Origin: Duncaniella muricolitica
Lineage (GTDB): Bacteria > Bacteroidota > Bacteroidia > Bacteroidales > Muribaculaceae
Length of the DNA: 64,000 nucleotides
Assembly: GCA_025808375.1 (NCBI GenBank)
Contig: CP061009.1
Coordinates: 3,658,001 to 3,722,000 of the forward strand
Direction of reading: 5' to 3'
The first letter of the stretch is position 1. The number at the start of each line of letters is the position of its first letter. This document shows, piece by piece, positions 59,201 through 64,000 of this stretch. A program made the position numbers and the translations under genes. The notes beneath the pieces are model-generated. The model saw only the letters and a list, made by a program, of their open reading frames with translations. It did not search any database and was not told the origin of the DNA.

Positions 59201-61717
59201 TTATTCTACAATAATCTCCTGCTCTCCCTCAGGCATATGCACCACATATTTGCCCGGGCGTGTCACCACCCTCTGGCTCTCGGAGTCAAACACCGCAAAA
59301 GCATCACCTCCGAGTGTGATCTCCACCTTCTCGGTCTTGCCCGCGGGAATATGCACACGCTTGAAACCCTTGAGATTTCTGATGGGACCCGACACATCGG
59401 CCGGACAGCTCACATACACCATCACCACCTCATCGCCGTCCATCTTGCCTGTATTCTTCACAGGCACAGTCACCTTGACAGGCTCACCGGCCTTCACGCA
59501 GGTCGACGAATACTTAGGCTTGCCATACTTGAAAGTCGTATAGCTCAGTCCGTGGCCGAAAGGATAGAGAGGCTCGCCCTTGAAATAGCGATACGTGCGG
59601 CCTACCATTGAATAATCCTCAAAATCAGGCAACTGGCTATCATCCTTATAGAATGTGATAGGCAGACGTCCTCCGGGATTGTAGTCGCCAAACAGCACCT
59701 CGGCCACAGCGCGGCCGCCGGCCTGACCGGGATACCACGCCTGAAGCACAGCGTCACATATCTCATCCTCGGGCGTAAGAGCCACTGCCGAACCAGAGCA
59801 GTTGACATACACCACCTTCTTGCCGGCATCCTTGATTTTCTTTATCAACTGACGCTGCACGCTGGGCAGCTCGATTGATTCGCGGTCGCCGCCCCTGAAT
59901 CCGGGCACCGACACCTTCATCTCCTCGCCTTCGAGCTGGGGAGAGATACCGCCGACAAATATCACTACATCGGCATCAGCGAAATCCACAGGCTTCTCCT
60001 TGGCCGAGAGGATGTCAAACTTGAGTGTGGCATCACCCTCGAAGTGCTTGAAACGCACCGCGATGTCATGGCGGCTACCCTTCTCCGCGCTGAAGATATA
60101 CGATGCCTTATGATTCTGACGACCCTCGGGATGGCGCACTATCACCTCCTTGCCGTCGAGCGTCACAAGCTCGTCGCCCTTGCTCGACTCAAACTCTATG
60201 ATATAGTCGCCCGACTCGGGAGCCTCAAACGTGCCCGTATACAGACCGCTGAAATTGGTCAGCTCCACGCCGGGAGCAAACACTGTAGCTCCGCCGCCGT
60301 CCAGACGTATCGGAGTCGTATAGGTAGCCGTAGCCACGGGCGCACCCTCCATCTTGTGGTCGTTCCAGTAGGAAGCCTTCATGCCACCGGCTATGCGGTC
60401 AAAATAAGAAGTCTTATTGTCGCTCACCACGTGAGAGCATCCGCGCTCATACACTGCGTCGGGCACATAACCTCTCACACCCTCCAGCACAGTCACCGTA
60501 TGGGCGGGAAAACCGTTATAGTTGCCCCACTGCATCACCGAGTCGTTGGCATTGGGACCCATTACATAGATTTTCTTGCCGGCCTTGGGATCGAGCGGCA
60601 ATATACCGTTGTTCTTGAGCAGCGTCATCGACTTGCGCGCCATCTCGAGAGCCTTGGCCGCGTGGGCCGGAGTGTTGAGATGAGTCGCCTCGCTGTAACT
60701 GTTCCAGGGCACATCGGCCGCCGAGTCGATTTCACCCAGACGATAGCGATAGTCGAGCAGCTTCACCACAGCCGAGTCGATGGTGGCCTCAGTGATGAGA
60801 CCCTGCTCGTAAGCCTTGCGCAGACTCTTGTAGACAGGTCCGCACTCGAGGTCCGTACCCGAAATCACCGCGTCAGAGCTCGCATGCGCGTCCGACGGAT
60901 GAGTGTTGTGGGCCCAGTCGGAGATAAAGTCGCGTATGGCCCAGCAGTCCGACACTATTATGTTTTTATAGCCCCACTCGCCGCGCAATATCTGCTGCAA
61001 CAGTTTCTTGCTCGAGCAGCAAGGCTCACCCTCATATCGGTTGTAGGCACACATCACCTGCGCCACATCCTCGTCGACAAGAGTCTTGAAGGCAGGCAGA
61101 TAAGTCTCCCACAGGTCGCGCGGGTCTATATCCTTGGCGTCAAACGAGTGGCGGTTCCACTCGGGCCCGCTGTGCACTGCAAAGTGCTTGGCTCCGGCCA
61201 GAGTCTTCATATACTTGCCTCCGCGCGGGCCCTGCAGCCCGTTGACCACGGCCACACCCATGCGCGAAGCCAGATAAGGGTCCTCGCCATAAGTCTCCTG
61301 GCCGCGTCCCCAGCGAGGGTCGCGGAAGATGTTGACATTGGGGGTCCAGAACGACAGGCCTTGATAACGATTGATATGGCCGCTCTTTCTGAAGCCGTTG
61401 AATTTCGCGCGGGCCTCGTCGCTGATTATATCGAATGTCTCGCCGACGGCTTCGTCGTCAAACGTCGCAGCCATGCCGATGGTCTGCGGGAACACAGTCG
61501 CAAGCCCCGCTCGGGCAACACCGTGCAGAGCCTCGCTCCACCAGTTGAACTCAGGGATACCCAACCGCGGGATAGCCGGTGACTCGTCCATCATCAGCGA
61601 AATTTTTTCGTCAAGTGTAAGTCTGGGCAGCAAGGCCTCGGCTTTCTCGCGCGGCGTCTCAGCCGACGCCCCGAGCAATCCTGCCGCCATAAGTGTCGCA
61701 ACAAGCAGTTTTTTCAT
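59201..61717 (-). CDS. Glycoside hydrolase family 3 (beta-xylosidase/beta-glucosidase type) with PA14
   Basis: The 838-residue product has a signal peptide (MKKLLVATLMAAGLLGASAE) and the GH3 N-domain with GMAATFDDEAVGETF, RDPRWGRGQETYGEDPYLAS and KHFAVHSGPEWNRHSFDAKD. The nucleophile motif IIVSDCWAIRDF has the catalytic Asp at about residue 257. A GH3 C domain with an inserted PA14-like domain (about 455-590) follows, and a fibronectin-III-like domain closes the protein. EGEPCCSS is common in beta-xylosidases. It removes terminal sugars from xylo- or gluco-oligosaccharides in the periplasm. No SusC/SusD gene is next to it. Confidence 0.95.
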   Translation of the reverse strand: MKKLLVATLMAAGLLGASAETPREKAEALLPRLTLDEKISLMMDESPAIPRLGIPEFNWWSEALHGVARAGLATVFPQTIGMAATFDDEAVGETFDIISDEARAKFNGFRKSGHINRYQGLSFWTPNVNIFRDPRWGRGQETYGEDPYLASRMGVAVVNGLQGPRGGKYMKTLAGAKHFAVHSGPEWNRHSFDAKDIDPRDLWETYLPAFKTLVDEDVAQVMCAYNRYEGEPCCSSKKLLQQILRGEWGYKNIIVSDCWAIRDFISDWAHNTHPSDAHASSDAVISGTDLECGPVYKSLRKAYEQGLITEATIDSAVVKLLDYRYRLGEIDSAADVPWNSYSEATHLNTPAHAAKALEMARKSMTLLKNNGILPLDPKAGKKIYVMGPNANDSVMQWGNYNGFPAHTVTVLEGVRGYVPDAVYERGCSHVVSDNKTSYFDRIAGGMKASYWNDHKMEGAPVATATYTTPIRLDGGGATVFAPGVELTNFSGLYTGTFEAPESGDYIIEFESSKGDELVTLDGKEVIVRHPEGRQNHKASYIFSAEKGSRHDIAVRFKHFEGDATLKFDILSAKEKPVDFADADVVIFVGGISPQLEGEEMKVSVPGFRGGDRESIELPSVQRQLIKKIKDAGKKVVYVNCSGSAVALTPEDEICDAVLQAWYPGQAGGRAVAEVLFGDYNPGGRLPITFYKDDSQLPDFEDYSMVGRTYRYFKGEPLYPFGHGLSYTTFKYGKPKYSSTCVKAGEPVKVTVPVKNTGKMDGDEVVMVYVSCPADVSGPIRNLKGFKRVHIPAGKTEKVEITLGGDAFAVFDSESQRVVTRPGKYVVHMPEGEQEIIVE

Positions 61718-61743
61718 GGTGTTACAGTATTGTAGTTTTTACA

Positions 61744-61764
61744 TTATCTTTGTCGCAAAGATAA
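61744..61764. promoter_or_regulatory. Two facing TATCTTTG boxes, GH3 promoter
   Basis: TTATCTTTG-TCG-CAAAGATAA is a perfect 21-base palindrome with two -7 boxes facing each other. The minus-strand box (61763-61756), with a TTG at 61786-61784 (20-base spacer), is the likely GH3 promoter, about 33 bases before the ATG. Confidence 0.6.
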
Positions 61765-61841
61765 GCAAAATACATCTAAAAATCAAAAAAACCGCCGTTG
61801 ACCGTAAAAAAAGCGTCATTCACCCTCCTTTCACGGCATTT

Positions 61842-61857
61842 CTAAACAATTGTTTAG
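61842..61857. promoter_or_regulatory. Perfect 16-bp palindrome CTAAACAATTGTTTAG
   Basis: It lies between the GH3 promoter and the 3' end of the Crp/Fnr-type gene, and could be an operator. The remaining 61765-62015 is AT-rich with a possible plus-strand -7 box TACCTTTG at 61880 and no gene after it. Confidence 0.45.
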
Positions 61858-62015
61858 TATTTCACACCCGCTCTTTCACTACCTTTGCACTCGCAAAAAC
61901 AATTAAGTGCTTTATTACATCCCAACCTATTCACCTTACACATAAGTCTATACATATCTGTTTTTTATCCTGACTTTCTTTAATACAGTATGTATTATTC
62001 ACCCCCATGTCGTCC

Positions 62016-62576
62016 TTACTCGGCCAACTGCTTGCGCAGACGGCTGAGATGGACCGGGGTAATACAAAGCCACGAAGCGATGTCACACAGCGGAGCTTTC
62101 TGAAACAGACCGGGATAAGCCTTCTGCACCTTCATGTAACGCTCGCGCGGCGAAAGCCTGTACATATCAAGATAACGGCCGTAGACAGTCCTGAAAAGCA
62201 CCACCTCTATACCGACGCAGAAACGCAAGCCACGTCTCACGGCAAAGCTCACAAATTCTTCCATACTCACCACCCACACCCGGCTGCGACGTCCGGCGAC
62301 AATCGACACCTCCGACGGAAACCCCGATAAATTGCTGTTGATGTCACACACATAATCATCATCAAACGAAAAGCCCACCACACGCTCCTCGCCATCTGTC
62401 GTGTTGACCAGAAAACGCATATATCCCGACTCCACATATCCCAGCTCTCCGGCCACCGTCCCCGCGGACAGAAACACATCACCCTTGGCATACTCGCGCA
62501 TCACTCCGCGGGTCACACACAGCTCCTTCACCGACGACAAGTCAAGCAATTCACGATAGACGTTAAACTCAGCCAT
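62016..62576 (-). CDS. Crp/Fnr family transcription regulator
   Basis: The 186-residue product has an N-terminal cyclic-nucleotide-binding-like beta barrel (residues 20-120; YAKGDVFLSAGTVAGELGYVESGYMRFLVNTTDGEERVVGFSFDDDYV) and a C-terminal helix-turn-helix (LFQKAPLCDIASWLCITPVHLSRLRKQLAE, residues 157-186). The ligand site lacks the cAMP motif, and no Cys cluster is seen, so the signal is unknown. A -7 box TACATTTG lies at 62615-62608 on the minus strand, giving a leader of about 26 bases. It could act on the neighbouring GH3 gene or the divergent gene; this is inference. Confidence 0.87.
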   Translation of the reverse strand: MAEFNVYRELLDLSSVKELCVTRGVMREYAKGDVFLSAGTVAGELGYVESGYMRFLVNTTDGEERVVGFSFDDDYVCDINSNLSGFPSEVSIVAGRRSRVWVVSMEEFVSFAVRRGLRFCVGIEVVLFRTVYGRYLDMYRLSPRERYMKVQKAYPGLFQKAPLCDIASWLCITPVHLSRLRKQLAE

Positions 62577-62742
62577 AAATCCATTAAAACGTTAATAAAG
62601 CTATTCGCAAATGTAGTGGAAATTTCTATATTCTAATAGATTACACAATGTTAAAAGATTATAAAAACCACTTTACACTCATCACTTCGCAAAAACTTTT
62701 CACTAATTTAGGCGTCAAATAACCAAATTCATTCAAGCTACC

Positions 62743-64000
62743 ATGAAAAAACATATTTCCCGACTGCTTGCACTCGCCATGCTCATCTCGGTTGCCATAG
62801 GTCTGCGGGCTGAGCGCGTAGTCGACATGCCTGACTTCGAGTGCCGTAAATCACATGTGCTGACTGTGGAGCGCATCACCCTCTCTGACAACGAAACCCG
62901 TGTAGACTTCCGCGTCGAGGCCAAGAAAGGCTACAAAGGCACGGTGGGCGATAATTCGCGGCTTAAAGACATCATCACCGGCAACTGCTATTATCCGACC
63001 CGCGCCGAAGGTGTGAAATTTAACGAGACAATACGCATTCCGGACGAAGGCTACATCCGTTATTCGCTCTTCTATCCTCCGCTCCCCGATTCGGTCAAGG
63101 CGATAGACTTCATCGAAGGCTCCTGGGACATATTCGGACTGCGGCTCGACGGCAAAAAGGCCACCCATCCGGCACGCATAACAGATCCCGGGCAACTCAT
63201 CATCTCACGCGAGCATCCTCCCGTCATCGCACCTCTCTTCACTCCCGGCATCGTACACATCGAGGGTGTGGTCGACAGCTACGACCCACGCACATTCGGT
63301 AAAAACATACAGTTGCGCACATTCAGCCCCATTACAGGCAATAACAAACTCCCCATAATCGACATACAGCCCGACGGCACATTCGCTTGCGACATCCAAC
63401 TTGACGGCCCGGGATTTGCCTACATATCACAGTTGCGTAACGACCTCTATCTCGAGCCGGGCCATGACCTGTTCATATACATCGACCCCGAGCAGGAAGC
63501 CGAAAACAGCAAGACCGACCAACACTCCATCCGGCCCGTCCGCTTCGGAGGGTCGCTCGGAGCCATAAATACGGGGCTGGCCGACGCTCCATCCGAGCCG
63601 ACCATTCGTTATGACCGACTTGCCAAAAAACTCACCCCCGAACGTATGATGGCCCACATCGACAGTGTGCATAACCTCTGGGACACAAAAGTCGAGAACT
63701 ACATGGCCGCCACCCCTTCGCTACACCCCGTGGCCAAAACCATACTGCGACACAACATAGTCAATCAACGCGCCTATGACCACCTCAACTATCTGATGCA
63801 CATGAACCGTGCAACGTGGCAAAATCCCTCCGCGAGCGTCAATGCCCCCACGCTCGACTACTACCGCAACGTCATCCCCTCATTGCTTTTGACCGACTCG
63901 GCATATATCGTGTCCAAGCCCACCGAAACCCTGCTCAACCGTCTTGCTTTCTGCCCGCTGCCCGAGATGCTCGGCTTTGATATGAAAAACATTCCCCTCC
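62743..64000 (+). CDS. Secreted protein, N-terminal part (partial)
   Basis: The ATG at 62743 opens a frame that is still open at the window end (419 codons). The product has a signal peptide (MKKHISRLLALAMLISVAIGLRAE). A beta-rich region follows (residues 30-210) with FRVEAKKGYKGTVGDNSRLKD, GLRLDGKKATHPARI and a carboxypeptidase-regulatory-like part (VDSYDPRTFGKNIQLRTFSP, PDGTFACDIQLDGPGFAYI). A helical region starts at about 280. The layout resembles Bacteroidales TlpA/thioredoxin-like secreted proteins, but the C-terminal domain is outside the window. It is divergent from the Crp/Fnr gene; a near-consensus TAATTTAG at 62704-62711 may be its -7 box. Confidence 0.7.
   Translation, partial: MKKHISRLLALAMLISVAIGLRAERVVDMPDFECRKSHVLTVERITLSDNETRVDFRVEAKKGYKGTVGDNSRLKDIITGNCYYPTRAEGVKFNETIRIPDEGYIRYSLFYPPLPDSVKAIDFIEGSWDIFGLRLDGKKATHPARITDPGQLIISREHPPVIAPLFTPGIVHIEGVVDSYDPRTFGKNIQLRTFSPITGNNKLPIIDIQPDGTFACDIQLDGPGFAYISQLRNDLYLEPGHDLFIYIDPEQEAENSKTDQHSIRPVRFGGSLGAINTGLADAPSEPTIRYDRLAKKLTPERMMAHIDSVHNLWDTKVENYMAATPSLHPVAKTILRHNIVNQRAYDHLNYLMHMNRATWQNPSASVNAPTLDYYRNVIPSLLLTDSAYIVSKPTETLLNRLAFCPLPEMLGFDMKNIPL

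Noticed and set aside
60044..61582. Plus-strand open frame of 512 codons
   Set aside because: It is the antisense of the GH3 gene, whose catalytic motifs are clear; the antisense translation is rich in His and Arg with no domain.
61880..62015. Plus-strand gene or small RNA from the TACCTTTG box at 61880
   Set aside because: No TTG stands at the right distance, no open frame follows before the Crp/Fnr gene, and no terminator hairpin is visible.

Overview
The window looks like chromosomal DNA from a Bacteroidales bacterium, most likely a Muribaculaceae member (inference). Support comes from SusC/SusD pairs, LruC, DUF4957, DUF4876, DUF6850, DUF3943 and DUF4294 family proteins. Promoters follow the Bacteroidetes pattern TTG-N19/20-TAnnTTTG, with -7 boxes such as TAACTTTG, TATATTTG and TACCTTTG. 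Most genes are GC-rich for this order. I see no rRNA, tRNA, CRISPR array, phage or transposase gene.

Region by region: 1-3.4 kb is a hexuronate catabolism cluster (end of uxaA, uxaC, exuT-like). 3.7-8.7 kb holds a mini-ferredoxin, gdhA, nhaD and two lipoproteins. 9.0-11.4 kb is an LruC-domain gene broken by one in-frame stop and one frameshift. 11.4-11.9 kb is an intergenic stretch with a terminator and three related hairpins, followed by gpmI and a double-ABC ATPase on the minus strand. 15.2-20.2 kb encodes envelope functions (PCMD-like protein, Omp85-type barrel, phosphoethanolamine transferase, DUF3943).

20.2-30.4 kb is a visibly AT-richer five-gene minus-strand operon: TonB-dependent receptor, DUF4876 lipoprotein, DUF6850 barrel, then two tandem paralogues that join a clan CD (gingipain/caspase-like) cysteine-protease fold to a HEAT-like tail. 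I regard this as the best candidate for an undescribed system. 30.8 kb encodes a histidine-kinase-like protein that has lost its phosphoacceptor histidine. 32.3-34.9 kb is a second AT-rich patch with three toxin-antitoxin-like modules (zeta, GNAT, HepT/MntA). 35.1-42.9 kb is a polysaccharide utilisation locus without enzymes (SusC, SusD, DUF4957-type beta-helix lipoprotein), plausibly for pectin-type glycans that would feed the hexuronate genes at the left end.

43.4-52.7 kb carries cinA, tsaD, an OmpA-family lipoprotein, an AlkD-like HEAT protein, a POT peptide transporter, and a TonB-dependent receptor followed by a lipoprotein. 52.9-58.2 kb carries nadB, DUF4294, a probable structured noncoding RNA on the minus strand, rsmA/ksgA and mgtE. 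A 326-bp MITE-like element sits exactly at the mgtE stop codon. The right end has a membrane protein, a PA14-containing GH3 enzyme, a Crp/Fnr-type regulator and the start of a secreted protein cut by the window edge.

The intergenic DNA is unusually structured. It contains several families of small hairpins and micro-repeats, including a composite hairpin plus GGTTATAAGG-type tract found three times at transcript 3' ends. Two genes have promoters so close to the ATG that their mRNAs may be leaderless.
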